A stretch of 64,000 nucleotides of DNA from Herbiconiux solani NBRC 106740 (GCF_001571005.1 NZ_BCST01000002.1:372001-436000); one strand, 5' to 3'; positions 51,175 to 59,893 are shown, counted from the stretch's first letter. Notes: generated by a model from the letters alone, not told the origin. Made by a program: numbers and translations.

Positions 51175-51961
51175 GGGGATGGGGGCGGGGGTGGCGGCGG
51201 GCGCTTCAGCCGTCGCGGACGCGGTGGAGCCGGTGGACGCTGTGAGTGCGGTGCCTGACTCGGCCTCTGGCGCTGTCTCTGACGCGGTCTCTGAGGCGCT
51301 CGACGCGCTCGCCCGGCGGGCCCTCGCGCTCGTCGGGGCGGAGGGGCGGGCCATCCTCGGCATCGCGGGCAGCCCGGGCGCCGGCAAGACCACGCTCGCC
51401 CGCACGCTGGCCGACCGGGTCAATGCCCTGAGCGCCGCGGCTGGCGGGCCGGGAGCACCCTTCGCCGCGCACGTGCCGATGGACGGCTACCATCTCGCCC
51501 AGTCGACGCTCGTGCGCCTCGGCCGGGCCGAGCGGAAGGGCGCCATCGACACCTTCGACGGCTGGGGCTTCGTGGCCCTGCTCGAGCGCCTGCGCGCCGA
51601 GACCGGGCACACGGTCTACGCGCCGAGCTTCGACCGGGCGATCGAGGAGCCGATCGCCGGCGAGATGGCGGTCGAGCCCGAGACCCGGCTCGTGATCGTC
51701 GAGGGCAACTACCTGCTCGTCGATCAGGAGCCGTGGAACCGGGTCAAGCCGCTGCTGACCGAGTCGTGGTTCTGCGAGACCGGCGACGAGGTGCGGGTCT
51801 CGCGCCTGGTCGTGCGGCACGAGATCGGCGGGCGCACGCCCGAGGCCGCGCTCGCCTGGGCCGAGACGGTGGATGGGCGGAACGCCATCCTGATCGAGTC
51901 GACCCTGCCGCACGCCGACCTGGTGGTCTCGGGCGTGACCGGGGAGATCGTCGCGGGCTGA
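51161..51961 (+). CDS. P-loop sugar/nucleoside kinase (FrcK/PanK-like)
   Basis: 266 residues from GTG 51161 (GAGGGA 5 nt upstream), overlapping the epimerase by 14 bp. After an Ala/Val-rich N-terminus of about 45 residues comes Walker A GIAGSPGAGKTT, then HVPMDGYHLAQSTL, RKGAIDTFDGWGF, VYAPSFDRAIEEPIAG and VIVEGNYLLVDQEPW. This is the uridine kinase/pantothenate kinase-like group called fructose transport system kinase (FrcK) when next to sugar transporters. It would trap the imported, epimerised sugar as a phosphate (inference). Confidence 0.88.
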   Translation: MPRSEGMGAGVAAGASAVADAVEPVDAVSAVPDSASGAVSDAVSEALDALARRALALVGAEGRAILGIAGSPGAGKTTLARTLADRVNALSAAAGGPGAPFAAHVPMDGYHLAQSTLVRLGRAERKGAIDTFDGWGFVALLERLRAETGHTVYAPSFDRAIEEPIAGEMAVEPETRLVIVEGNYLLVDQEPWNRVKPLLTESWFCETGDEVRVSRLVVRHEIGGRTPEAALAWAETVDGRNAILIESTLPHADLVVSGVTGEIVAG

Positions 51962-51977
51962 CCGGCACGCGGCCCGC

Positions 51978-53231
51978 TCAGTACCGGATCGCGTCGATCA
52001 CCTTCACCCGCACCGCGACGAGCGCGGGCAGCAGCCCGGCGAGCGCCCCCACCCCGGTCGCGGCGGCCAGCCCCAGCAGGGCCGCCTCGACCGGGAACGG
52101 CGGGAAGTCGGTCACCATCCCCTGCCCCACGACGTCGTGCACGATCGGGCTCTGCACGAGCAGCACGGCCGCCATCACGCCCACCACGCCGGCGGCCACG
52201 GTCGCGACCACGCTCTCCATCATCACCGCGAAGAAGACCCGCCCGGCGGTGGCGCCGAAGCTGCGCCGGATGCCGATCTCCCGCACCCGCTGCTTCACCG
52301 TCACCAGGGCGATGTTCACCAGCCCGAGCGCTCCGAGCAGCAGCACCAGCACCGCGATCCCGCCGACCACGAGCTTCGTGACGAGGAACGGGTCGTCGCC
52401 GTACTGCGCGTAGTCCTGCCGGTAGACGTCGACCTGGGCGCCGTCGCCGAGCGCGGCCTGGATGTCGCGCTGCACCGCGGCGAGCAGCGGTTCGGCGAGC
52501 TCGGGCGGGATCCACATCTCGTACTGCGTCTGACCGCCCCCGAACCCCGAGTAGGGGTCGGCCGAGGGGTCCGCGGCCGGCTGGGCCGCCTGAACGGTCG
52601 CCAGTTGGGAGGCCAGCATGAACATCGAGGGTTCGGTCTCGTAGGTCGCCGCCGGCGTCACGCCGACCACGACCGCGGTCGCGCCCTTCTCACCGCCGAG
52701 GGTGACGGTCGGATGCGTCGCCAGGTCGGGCCGGCCGAGCCGCTCCCAGAACACCGAGTTGACCACGAGCGCCGGAGCGAGCGCCTGCTCGTCCGCCGTG
52801 CTGAACCAGTGGCCCTCCGAGATCCGCACCCGGTGCATCTCCCCGTAGGGCTGGTCGACCGCCTGCGTGCCGACCTGCACCACACCCGTGACGAAGGGGA
52901 TCGACTGCCCGCTCGAGACCACGCGGCTGGCGTAGTCGATCCCGTAGCGGGCCACCGTCTCGTCCCAGGCGCGGTCGAGCGCCTCGGCGTCGATCGTGCT
53001 GCCGTCGGTGGCGTAGGCCGAGACGTACAGGGTCGCGGGCCGGCCGCTCGAGCGCTCGCTCAGCTCCTGGTTGGCCTGCTGCACGATCGCGCCGAGCGCG
53101 ACCACGGTCGTCAGCGAGCAGACGGCGACCGCGACGCCGATCAGCGAGAGCAGCACCCGGGTGCGATGCACCCGCAGCTCCTGCCAGGCCTCGAGCACGG
53201 CCCCGAGGAAGCCGGTCAGCGCGCGGCTCAC
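51978..53231 (-). CDS. ABC transporter permease, MacB/FtsX type
   Basis: 417 residues from GTG 53231. One N-terminal helix (VLLSLIGVAVAVCSLTTVVALGAI), a large extracytoplasmic MacB-type domain, and three C-terminal helices with VTKQRVREIGIRRSFGATAGRVFFAVMMESVV, the FtsX coupling signature. It works mechanically on extracytoplasmic substrates such as peptides or antibiotics. It is the last gene of an adaptor-ATPase-permease operon. Confidence 0.92.
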   Translation of the reverse strand: MSRALTGFLGAVLEAWQELRVHRTRVLLSLIGVAVAVCSLTTVVALGAIVQQANQELSERSSGRPATLYVSAYATDGSTIDAEALDRAWDETVARYGIDYASRVVSSGQSIPFVTGVVQVGTQAVDQPYGEMHRVRISEGHWFSTADEQALAPALVVNSVFWERLGRPDLATHPTVTLGGEKGATAVVVGVTPAATYETEPSMFMLASQLATVQAAQPAADPSADPYSGFGGGQTQYEMWIPPELAEPLLAAVQRDIQAALGDGAQVDVYRQDYAQYGDDPFLVTKLVVGGIAVLVLLLGALGLVNIALVTVKQRVREIGIRRSFGATAGRVFFAVMMESVVATVAAGVVGVMAAVLLVQSPIVHDVVGQGMVTDFPPFPVEAALLGLAAATGVGALAGLLPALVAVRVKVIDAIRY

Positions 53232-54007
53232 CGGTCGCTCCGCTCGCCGTGTGCGCCCGCCGCCGCATCCGCGATCTTATTCGCCGCCGCATCCACCAGC
53301 GACTCGGCCGGCGTCTCAGCCAGCGCCTCGGCCGGGGTCAGGATGCCGCGATCGAGCCGGTAGTGCGTGCGCGAGCGGGCCGCGATCGACGGGTCGTGCG
53401 TGATCACGACGAGGGCCGCGCCGGTGCGGGTCGCGACCTCGTCGATCAGTTCCATCACGCTCTGCCCGGTGTCGAGGTCGAGGGCGCCGGTCGGCTCGTC
53501 GGCGAGGATCAGTCGCGGCCCGCGCACGAGCGAGCGGGCGATCGCGACCCGCTGTTGCTCTCCGCCGGAGAGGCGGTCCGGCAGGCTGTCGACCCTGTGC
53601 CCGAGCCCGACCTGCTCGAGCATGTCGGCGGCGAGCTGCCGGCGCCTCCAGAACTGCCGGCCGCTGGCGTAGAGCAGCGGCATCGCCACGTTCTCGAGGG
53701 CCGTGCGGCCGGCCAGCAGGTTGAACTGCTGGAAGATGAAGCCGATCTGCGCCCCGCGCAGCCGGTCGCGGCCTGCGCCCGAGTAGCTCTTGACCGGCCG
53801 GTCATCGAAGGCGAGAAGTCCGCTCGTGGGCAGGTCGAGCAGCCCCATCAGGTTGAGCAGGGTCGACTTGCCCGACCCCGAGCGCCCGACGATCGAGATG
53901 CGGTCGCCGCCCTCGACGGTCAGGTCGACGCCGTTCAGGATGGTCAGTGCCGGCTGGTCCGGGGGCAGCACGGTGCGCGTCACGTCCTCAAGCCGCAGCA
54001 GGCTCAC
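53228..54007 (-). CDS. ABC transporter ATPase, MacB/LolD type
   Basis: 259 residues from GTG 54007, which begins at the domain start (LLRLEDVTRTV). Motifs: Walker A GRSGSGKST, Q-loop FIFQQFNLLAGRTALENVAMPL, signature LSGGEQQRVAIARSL, Walker B LILADEPTGALD and switch His VVITHDPSIA. It drives the permease whose start overlaps its stop (GTGA). The C-terminus has an Ala-rich tail of about 40 residues. Confidence 0.92.
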   Translation of the reverse strand: MSLLRLEDVTRTVLPPDQPALTILNGVDLTVEGGDRISIVGRSGSGKSTLLNLMGLLDLPTSGLLAFDDRPVKSYSGAGRDRLRGAQIGFIFQQFNLLAGRTALENVAMPLLYASGRQFWRRRQLAADMLEQVGLGHRVDSLPDRLSGGEQQRVAIARSLVRGPRLILADEPTGALDLDTGQSVMELIDEVATRTGAALVVITHDPSIAARSRTHYRLDRGILTPAEALAETPAESLVDAAANKIADAAAGAHGERSDR

Positions 54008-54062
54008 GCGGCGCGCCTCGTCGGGCTGCTCTTCTGCAGGCCGCTCGCCACCGAAACGCGCC

Positions 54063-55139
54063 TCATCGAACCGGCCCGGCGCAGACCATGTTGCCCCCGG
54101 GCTGCGCGAGGCACCCGTCACCGGTCGGCACGGCCATCGCCCCCGGGGCGAACTCGAGGATCTCCTCGCCCTCGGTGAGGCCGCCCGTGACCTCGACCTG
54201 GCTGCCGTCGCTGAGGCCGAGGCCGATCGCGCGCTCCTCGGTGGCTCCATCCGGAGTCGACACCCACACGGTGCCGTTCTGCGCCGCACCGCGCACCGCG
54301 GTCGTCGGCACGACAAGCACGTTCTCGGCCTTGCCGCCCGCGATCGTCATCTCGGCCGCGAGCCCGGAGAAGACCGTGACGCCCTCGGGCACCGGGCAGG
54401 TCACGGTCGTGCCCGACCCCGACCCGCCGCCGGTCGACCCGCCGCCGGCGCCGACACCCGCACCGCTGCCGGCTCCAGAACCCGCTCCGCCCGCGTCGTC
54501 GCCCGTGCTGCCCGGCAGCGGGGTGAGGATGCGCAAGCCCGTGCAGACGAACGGCGCCGGCCCGCCGGTGATCGCAATCGACGCCTCGGTCGGCTGGTTC
54601 ACGAGCCGGTACTGCTGGGCCGGTTCGAGCGACCCCGAGACCGAGAAGCTCGGCGGGGCGATCTGTCCGGCCGTCATGCCGATCGTCACGGCCTGACCCG
54701 GGATGACCGAGAGCGAGCTCAGGATGCCGCCGGCGGCCGCGGTCACCTTCTCGTAGCGGAAGATCGCGGGCAGCGGCTTACCCTCCGCGTCGACGGAGGC
54801 GGCCGGGTCGCGCACGATCTCGACCTTGACGTCGAAGACCGTGTCGCCGGCGGCGATCGTCGCCCCGGTGTCGACGAAGATCTCGTCCACGGTGCCGGCG
54901 GCGGTGGATTTCACCGGCACCGCCGCATCCGCCGACACCGTCGCCTTCACGACCACGTCGTTCGTGATGGTGCCGAGGGTGGCCGCGATACGCGGCTCGA
55001 CGAGCTCGCCCGTGGGCACCGCCGGGTCGGCCTCGACCGGCTGGTCCGGGAAAAAGGCGAGCTTGCCGAGGGCCACGGCGATCACCGCGATGATGACGAT
55101 GCGGATGATCGGCAGCACCCATTTCCTGACGATTCCCAC
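54063..55139 (-). CDS. Membrane-fusion/adaptor protein (MacA-like)
   Basis: 358 residues from GTG 55139, which is well spaced from GGGGAGG. The ATG two codons earlier abuts the ribosome site and is less likely. An N-terminal anchor (VLPIIRIVIIAVIAVAL) is followed by lipoyl-like halves (VKSTAAGTVDEIFVDTGATIAAGDTVFDV and AAAGGILSSLSVIPGQAVTIG), a Gly/Ser-rich insert, and beta-barrel and proximal domains (VLVVPTTAVRG, VTGGLTEGEEILE). It links the MacB-type ABC pump to the wall or substrate, and starts the three-gene operon. Confidence 0.88.
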   Translation of the reverse strand: MGIVRKWVLPIIRIVIIAVIAVALGKLAFFPDQPVEADPAVPTGELVEPRIAATLGTITNDVVVKATVSADAAVPVKSTAAGTVDEIFVDTGATIAAGDTVFDVKVEIVRDPAASVDAEGKPLPAIFRYEKVTAAAGGILSSLSVIPGQAVTIGMTAGQIAPPSFSVSGSLEPAQQYRLVNQPTEASIAITGGPAPFVCTGLRILTPLPGSTGDDAGGAGSGAGSGAGVGAGGGSTGGGSGSGTTVTCPVPEGVTVFSGLAAEMTIAGGKAENVLVVPTTAVRGAAQNGTVWVSTPDGATEERAIGLGLSDGSQVEVTGGLTEGEEILEFAPGAMAVPTGDGCLAQPGGNMVCAGPVR

Positions 55140-55236
55140 GTGCATCCTCCCCGGCCGCGGACCAGACCTCCGCGCGCACCAGCTGCCACCCTATTGGACG
55201 GGTGTGGCGGGGCCGGGTGAGTACTCAGCAAACTAA

Positions 55237-55250
55237 ACATTCCTGAATGT
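55237..55250. promoter_or_regulatory. Probable TetR operator over the MFS promoter
   Basis: ACATTC-CT-GAATGT, a perfect 6-bp inverted repeat that touches the -10-like TATAGT (55250-55255). It lies 12 bp before the MFS start codon. The TetR gene after the exporter is the natural binder. Confidence 0.7.
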
Positions 55251-55261
55251 ATAGTTACGGA

Positions 55262-56713
55262 ATGCCCGCTCTTTCCGCCCGCCGCCGCTGGGTTCTGCTC
55301 GCCACGGTCTCGACCGGACTGCTGCTGATCACCCTCGACAACTCCGTGCTCTACACGGCTCTGCCCACGCTCACCCGCGAACTCGGCACGACGAGCACCG
55401 AAAGCCTCTGGATCATCAACGCCTACCCGCTCGTGATGGCGGGCCTGCTGCTGGGCGCCGGAACCCTCGGCGACCGCGTCGGCCATCGCCGGATGTTCGT
55501 GATCGGCCTGGTGATCTTCGGTGCGGCCTCGGCGTTCGCGGCCTTCTCCCCCGTTCCGCTCGCCCTCATCGCCGCCCGCGCCCTGCTCGCGGTCGGCGCG
55601 GCCGCCATGATGCCGGCGACCCTCGCGCTCATCCGGGTCGCGTTCACCGACGAGCGCGAGCGCAACATCGCGATCGGCCTGTGGGGCAGCCTGGCGGTCG
55701 TCGGCGCCGCGCTCGGCCCCATCCTCGGCGGGCTGCTGCTGGAGTTCTTCTGGTGGGGCTCGGTGTTCCTGATCAACGTGCCGGTCGTCGTCGTCGCGCT
55801 CGTCGCCACGATGCTCGTCGCTCCCCGCGGCGAGCGCCACCCGGGCCGGCCGTGGGATCTGCTCTCGTCGGTGCAGGCGATGATCGGCCTCGCATCCCTC
55901 GTGGTCGCGGTCAAGGAGGCCGCGAAGGGCGGCGAGGCGCTCTGGCCGGTCGTCGCCAGCATGCTCGCGGTCGCCGCCGTGGCGTTCTGGCTCTTCGTGC
56001 GGCGGCAGCGCCGGCTGCCGTACCCGCTGCTCGACTTCGCCCTGTTTCGGAACCCCGCGGTGCTCGCCGGCGTGATCGCCGCCGGGCTCTCGATGTTCGC
56101 CGTCGCGGGCACCGAGCTCGTCACCGCACAGCGCTTCCAGCTGGTCGAGGGCTTCAGCCCGCTGCAGGCGGGGCTCGTCGTCGCGGCGCTCGCGCTCGGC
56201 TCGCTGCCCTCGGCGCTGGCCGGCGGAGCGGTGCTGCACCGCACCGGCCCGCGGCTGCTGATCGGCGGCGGCTTCGCCGTGGGTGCGATCGGCACCGCGG
56301 CCGCTCCCCTGCTGCTCGGCTTCGGCTGGGGCTGGATGCTCGTCGGTCTCGTCATCGCCGGGGCCGGCCTCGGCCTCGTGATGGCGGCGGCTTCGGCGGC
56401 GATCGTCGGCAACGCTCCGGTGCACCGGGCCGGGATGGCGTCGTCGGTCGAGGAGGTGTCGTACGAGTTCGGCAGCCTGACCGCCGTCGCGGTGCTGGGC
56501 GGGCTCATCCTGAGCGCTTTCGGGGGTGCGGGGCACGGGGTGGGTGGTGCTGGATCTGGGCCCGGGGGCGGCGCGGCTGTTGCGGCAGGTGCGGCTGCCG
56601 ACACCGGGTTCCTGACGGTGATGGTGATCGTGGCGGTCGTGCTCGCGGCGGCCTCGGTCGTCACGACGGTGCTCCTCCGGGGCACCCGCGCCGGTACGCT
56701 CGTGAACCACTGA
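55262..56713 (+). CDS. MFS multidrug exporter, DHA2 (14-helix) type
   Basis: 483 residues from ATG 55262, close behind TATAGT, so possibly leaderless. An ATG at 55247 lies inside the operator palindrome and is unlikely. Helix 1 has LLLITLDNSVLYTALPTL (DHA2 motif D1), then the loop motif GDRVGHRRM, and helix 5 motif C (GLWGSLAVVGAALGPILGGLLLEFFWW). About fourteen helices as in QacA/SmvA. It exports cationic or lipophilic drugs by proton antiport. A Gly-rich loop (GGAGHGVGGAGSGPGGG) precedes the last helix. Confidence 0.92.
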   Translation: MPALSARRRWVLLATVSTGLLLITLDNSVLYTALPTLTRELGTTSTESLWIINAYPLVMAGLLLGAGTLGDRVGHRRMFVIGLVIFGAASAFAAFSPVPLALIAARALLAVGAAAMMPATLALIRVAFTDERERNIAIGLWGSLAVVGAALGPILGGLLLEFFWWGSVFLINVPVVVVALVATMLVAPRGERHPGRPWDLLSSVQAMIGLASLVVAVKEAAKGGEALWPVVASMLAVAAVAFWLFVRRQRRLPYPLLDFALFRNPAVLAGVIAAGLSMFAVAGTELVTAQRFQLVEGFSPLQAGLVVAALALGSLPSALAGGAVLHRTGPRLLIGGGFAVGAIGTAAAPLLLGFGWGWMLVGLVIAGAGLGLVMAAASAAIVGNAPVHRAGMASSVEEVSYEFGSLTAVAVLGGLILSAFGGAGHGVGGAGSGPGGGAAVAAGAAADTGFLTVMVIVAVVLAAASVVTTVLLRGTRAGTLVNH

Positions 56714-56811
56714 CTGCCGAGCCCGCATCCCTACCGCCACCGCCCGGCCCCCGTGACCACCCAACGCGACTACCGCATCCGCGCCGCCACCATCACCCCC
56801 CGAGGAGAACC

Positions 56812-57384
56812 GTGAGACCCAACAACCGCGCGAAGATCCTCGACGCCGCCGCTCGCGTGGTCGGCCGGGCGGGCCTGCGCGCCCTCACGCTCGAGGCCAC
56901 GGCGGAGGAGGCCGGTCTCACCCGCGGTGGGATGATGTACCACTTCCGTGACCGCGATGCCCTCGTGCTCGCCCTGCACGAGCACCTCGCCGCCGAGTGG
57001 GAGGCCCAGCTCGTGGCCGCCGCGGGCAAACCGGCCGACCAGGCGACGGCAGACGAGCGGATCGCGGCCTACGCCCGTGCGACCAGCGAGGACGCCTCGG
57101 CGGCCGAGTTCGCCCTGCTCGTCGACTCGGCCCACGACCCGCGCTTCGCCCAGATCTGGGCCGCGGTGCAGCACCGCTGGAGCCCCTCGCCGGCCGAGGC
57201 CTCCACCGACCCGGCCGCGCTCGACCGCTTCGTGCTGCGCCTCGCCGCCGACGGCCTCTGGGCCTACGACGCCTTCGACGCCGAGCCCCTCGCTCCCGAG
57301 TTCCGCCGCCAGGTCGCCGAGCGCATCACTTCACTCCTCGGGCCGGATGCCGCGCAGGACAACTCAGGGCGAGCTCCCCGCTAG
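56812..57384 (+). CDS. TetR-family regulator of the MFS exporter
   Basis: 190 residues from GTG with GAGGAG 5 nt upstream. The HTH is ILDAAARVVGRAGLRALTLEATAEEAGLTRGGMMYHFRDRDALVLALHEH; the C-terminal domain resembles the TetR_C_37-like group often next to DHA2 pumps. It is downstream of and co-directional with the exporter, 98 bp away, probably on the same message, and likely binds the palindrome at 55237. Confidence 0.88.
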   Translation: MRPNNRAKILDAAARVVGRAGLRALTLEATAEEAGLTRGGMMYHFRDRDALVLALHEHLAAEWEAQLVAAAGKPADQATADERIAAYARATSEDASAAEFALLVDSAHDPRFAQIWAAVQHRWSPSPAEASTDPAALDRFVLRLAADGLWAYDAFDAEPLAPEFRRQVAERITSLLGPDAAQDNSGRAPR

Positions 57385-57488
57385 CGCGGACGCAGACCGC
57401 CCGGCGCACGCTTCCGTCGATTCACCATGAGCCGGCTCTCGAGCCCCGGAGTTCTCACGAAGACGTCCGGGGCGGGGAACGGCAGTCA

Positions 57489-57519
57489 TGTCACTTGACT
57501 CGTCACCGAGTTAGTGACA
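57489..57519. repeat. Inverted repeat at the edge of the low-GC segment
   Basis: TGTCACTtgactcg ... cgagttAGTGACA: a 7-bp outer and an imperfect 6-bp inner inverted repeat around TCAC. It sits in the 276-bp gap after the TetR gene where base composition changes. It might be an operator or a mobile-element scar. No transposase or integrase is near. Confidence 0.5.
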
Positions 57520-57660
57520 CTCAGTCGACGCCCGCTGCCGATGTGGGCTGGTGCTCTAGCTGTCTCGTTCACTTTCTGACGGGACAACTGACCTGAAGAG
57601 GGCCACGTTGGGGAGCGAGCTTGCCTCTACGTTTGGGTTCAAACACGGAGGAGCGGTTCC

Positions 57661-58167
57661 ATGGCGGAATGGGCGGAAGCTGAACTTGATGAGATCGCCA
57701 ACACCGAAGAACTTCGGATCTCTTCGCCGAAACAGGACGGATCAATGGGACGACCGGTCCCCATCTGGGTGGTGCGTCTGGGTCAGAGACTGTATGTGAG
57801 GTCCGCAGACGGACCGCATTCCGGGTGGTTTGCTCGAGCTAACGCTGCCCTAAGTAGTACGGTGACGGCTGGAAGCGTCGAGCGTGAGGTCACTCTGGAG
57901 CACCCCACCGTAAGTGAGGAAGAGATCAGCGAGGCGTACCGCAAGAAATACGCCATCTCGGGGGCGGCATGGATCGCGAACCTGATGACGCCGCTTGCTT
58001 CTTCAACGACGAGGGCATTGATTCCGCTGTCTGCGAAGCCGCGTATGGGAGGCGTTTCTTCACGTCTGAGTCGTGCGACGGAGAGACAGACTCATGACGA
58101 TGACCACCGCCTACGATTGGCTTCCGGCGGCTTCGCCACTCACGGTGACCAGCGAGGACTTTCTTGA
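57661..58167 (+). CDS. DUF2255 family protein with run-on C-terminus
   Basis: 168 residues with GGAGG upstream. Residues 1 to about 125 match DUF2255: AEWAEAELDEIANTEELRISSPKQDG, PVPIWVVRLGQRLYVRSADGPHSGWFARA and VEREVTLEHP. The family normally ends about where TTRALIPLSA occurs here. The last 40 or so residues (RMGGVSSRLSRATERQTHDDDHRL...) do not look conserved and run 74 bp into the next gene, suggesting a lost stop or frameshift. Function of DUF2255 is unknown; it is often found with oxidoreductases. Confidence 0.75.
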   Translation: MAEWAEAELDEIANTEELRISSPKQDGSMGRPVPIWVVRLGQRLYVRSADGPHSGWFARANAALSSTVTAGSVEREVTLEHPTVSEEEISEAYRKKYAISGAAWIANLMTPLASSTTRALIPLSAKPRMGGVSSRLSRATERQTHDDDHRLRLASGGFATHGDQRGLS

Positions 58168-58549
58168 CCGGGGGTACCTCGCTGCCCAGCAACACTCTCG
58201 GCTTTTCGGTGTCCCGGGAGGTCAGGACCGGTCTCCCCAGTTGGCTTGGAGAGGCGCGCCCGCGACGGTGAAGAGCTACATAGTGTCCATGTACGAACTG
58301 CCGGCCGGCGTGACGGAGCTGCCGGTGGACCCATGGACGGTGAAGAACGATGCGCGCACGAGAAGTTATGTTGGTGCAGCGCCCCCCCCGGCAGTCACCG
58401 ACCGGCACACGGTTTCCGTCGACGGCTTAGACATCTCGAGTGTGAAAGAACTCGGTCTGAGTGTGGAGTCGACGCCGGGTTTCATGCTCTTCAACGTCGC
58501 CAGTCATATCGATGCCCTCGGAGTGATTACGGCGTTTGGGCGAGGCTGA
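58094..58549 (+). pseudogene. YbhB/YbcL-type PEBP gene, internally deleted
   Basis: 151 residues from ATG 58094. The ends match the family: MTMTTAYDWLPAASPLTVTSEDF, FGVPGGQDRSPQLAWRGAP, RSYVGAAPPPA and a C-terminal FMLFNVASHIDALGVITAFGRG. After SMYE the sequence jumps to LPAGVTELPVD: the expected ligand-site block (DPDAPT...HWVV-type, about 15-20 residues) is missing, and a second stretch near the PHRYxFxVxALD region is altered. Total length is about 25 residues short. The frame is still open, so a divergent but folded protein cannot be excluded. Confidence 0.65.
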
Positions 58550-58627
58550 ACACCAGCGCCCGCCGAGCGTTGTAGATCCCCTTAGCGGTCATGCCGAACG
58601 CGGCTTCGCGTTCTTGGAGACGTCCGT

Positions 58628-59893
58628 CTACTCTTTGGCGTACTGGGCGGCCGACGACGCGGTGAGCGTGTACGGGTTGCCCCAAGCCGGGTACCTACCG
58701 AGCATGAAAGACACCAGCTCGGCGGTCGTTGCAGACGCTGCTACCCCTTCCTCAAAATCTCGGAGGTAGGCGCGGGTTGATTCGATGAGAGACGGGGCCG
58801 CGTCAGAAAGCGCCAAAGGATCGCGGTGCCCTGCGACCGCCCATGCCGGCGCGAGAGATTCGACAATGTCAATGGCTCTATTCCAGCCATCTCGCTCCTC
58901 CTGGCCGGTCTGAGCGAGCCAAAGGTGAATGCCGTTGTAGACCACATCGCCACCGACTACGGCGTCCAGGTCTCGCACGTACACGACGCTCGAGGGATCC
59001 GTGTCGCTCTGACCAACGAGCACCGGCCGTAACTCGTGGCCTTCCAAGGTGATGGTTCCGCCAGTCGGTACTTTCGGCCCGACGAGGTCTTCCGGAAGCT
59101 GCCCGGGGAACAGCGATTCCCAGTAGCTGACATAGCCCGGATCCAACTGGCCGTCAGCGAATGGCAGGATCTCCGGAAGGGCCACGACCTGGGCGTCGGG
59201 GAACTCGCGCAGAATTGAATGAGTTCCGAAGAAGTGATCGGCGTGACCGTGGGTTACGTAAATGGTGGTGAGATTTTTGCCTTTGGCTTTGATCCACGCT
59301 GCGAGCTCGGCGGACTCTTCCACCGTGATCAGAGCATCAATCAAGACTGCCTCTGTGTCGCCGGCGATCAGTGTCGCAGTACTGGCGGGCCAGGTGGCGC
59401 CCTTGGTCGAGTCCCACTCCGGAACGGTCGCACTAAGCGCCTTGTAGTCGCTTACGAAGACATGGAGTGATAGCGGCGGAAGCAGAACTCCGCCTGCGTT
59501 GGTGAGACACGCCTCATACCAGCCGGCCATTTGATTTTCGGCGGCTTCGTCCGACATGTTGAGGGCGGAAAACTCGGCCGTCCATGTCACCGTGCTTGTG
59601 TTGCCATCGTCGTGCACATGGAGAACGGCTAAGTAGTCCTTCACCGGCAGCGCGCCCGAGTCGTTGAAGCGGAAGGTGTGTGACTGCTCTGTAGCGGAGA
59701 GCAGCTCTTCGGTGACGCTCGATTCGCTGCCTTCAAGGCTGACTTCCCGGACTCTTCCTGGAACCACGTTGTCTACTCGTGCCACACCGGGCATCCAGGC
59801 CACGTCATCGAAGTTTCCGATGCGGGCCCAGACCTCCCCTGCTGGTTCTCGGAAGGTTGCGGCGCGAGCGACGTGAAGGCGGACAGTATCCAT
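58628..59893 (-). CDS. SRPBCC - metallo-beta-lactamase-fold fusion protein
   Basis: 421 residues. Residues 1 to about 133 are an SRPBCC/polyketide-cyclase-type domain (ATFREPAGEVWARIGNFDDVAWMPGV to DEAAENQMAGWYEACLTNAGGVL). From about 142 (LHVFVSDYKALSATVPEW) to the end is a metallo-hydrolase with the zinc motif THGHADH at 214-220 and later GGDVVYNG and VAGHRDP. These are normally separate proteins. The ATG overlaps the stop of a 26-codon ORF (TGATG). The substrate is unknown; the hydrolase half resembles quinone- or lactone-type MBL enzymes only generally. Confidence 0.83.
   Translation of the reverse strand: MDTVRLHVARAATFREPAGEVWARIGNFDDVAWMPGVARVDNVVPGRVREVSLEGSESSVTEELLSATEQSHTFRFNDSGALPVKDYLAVLHVHDDGNTSTVTWTAEFSALNMSDEAAENQMAGWYEACLTNAGGVLLPPLSLHVFVSDYKALSATVPEWDSTKGATWPASTATLIAGDTEAVLIDALITVEESAELAAWIKAKGKNLTTIYVTHGHADHFFGTHSILREFPDAQVVALPEILPFADGQLDPGYVSYWESLFPGQLPEDLVGPKVPTGGTITLEGHELRPVLVGQSDTDPSSVVYVRDLDAVVGGDVVYNGIHLWLAQTGQEERDGWNRAIDIVESLAPAWAVAGHRDPLALSDAAPSLIESTRAYLRDFEEGVAASATTAELVSFMLGRYPAWGNPYTLTASSAAQYAKE

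Noticed and set aside
57608-57799. Small plus-strand frame ahead of DUF2255
   Set aside because: Overlaps the DUF2255 gene in another frame, with no family match; DUF2255 has the ribosome site and homology.
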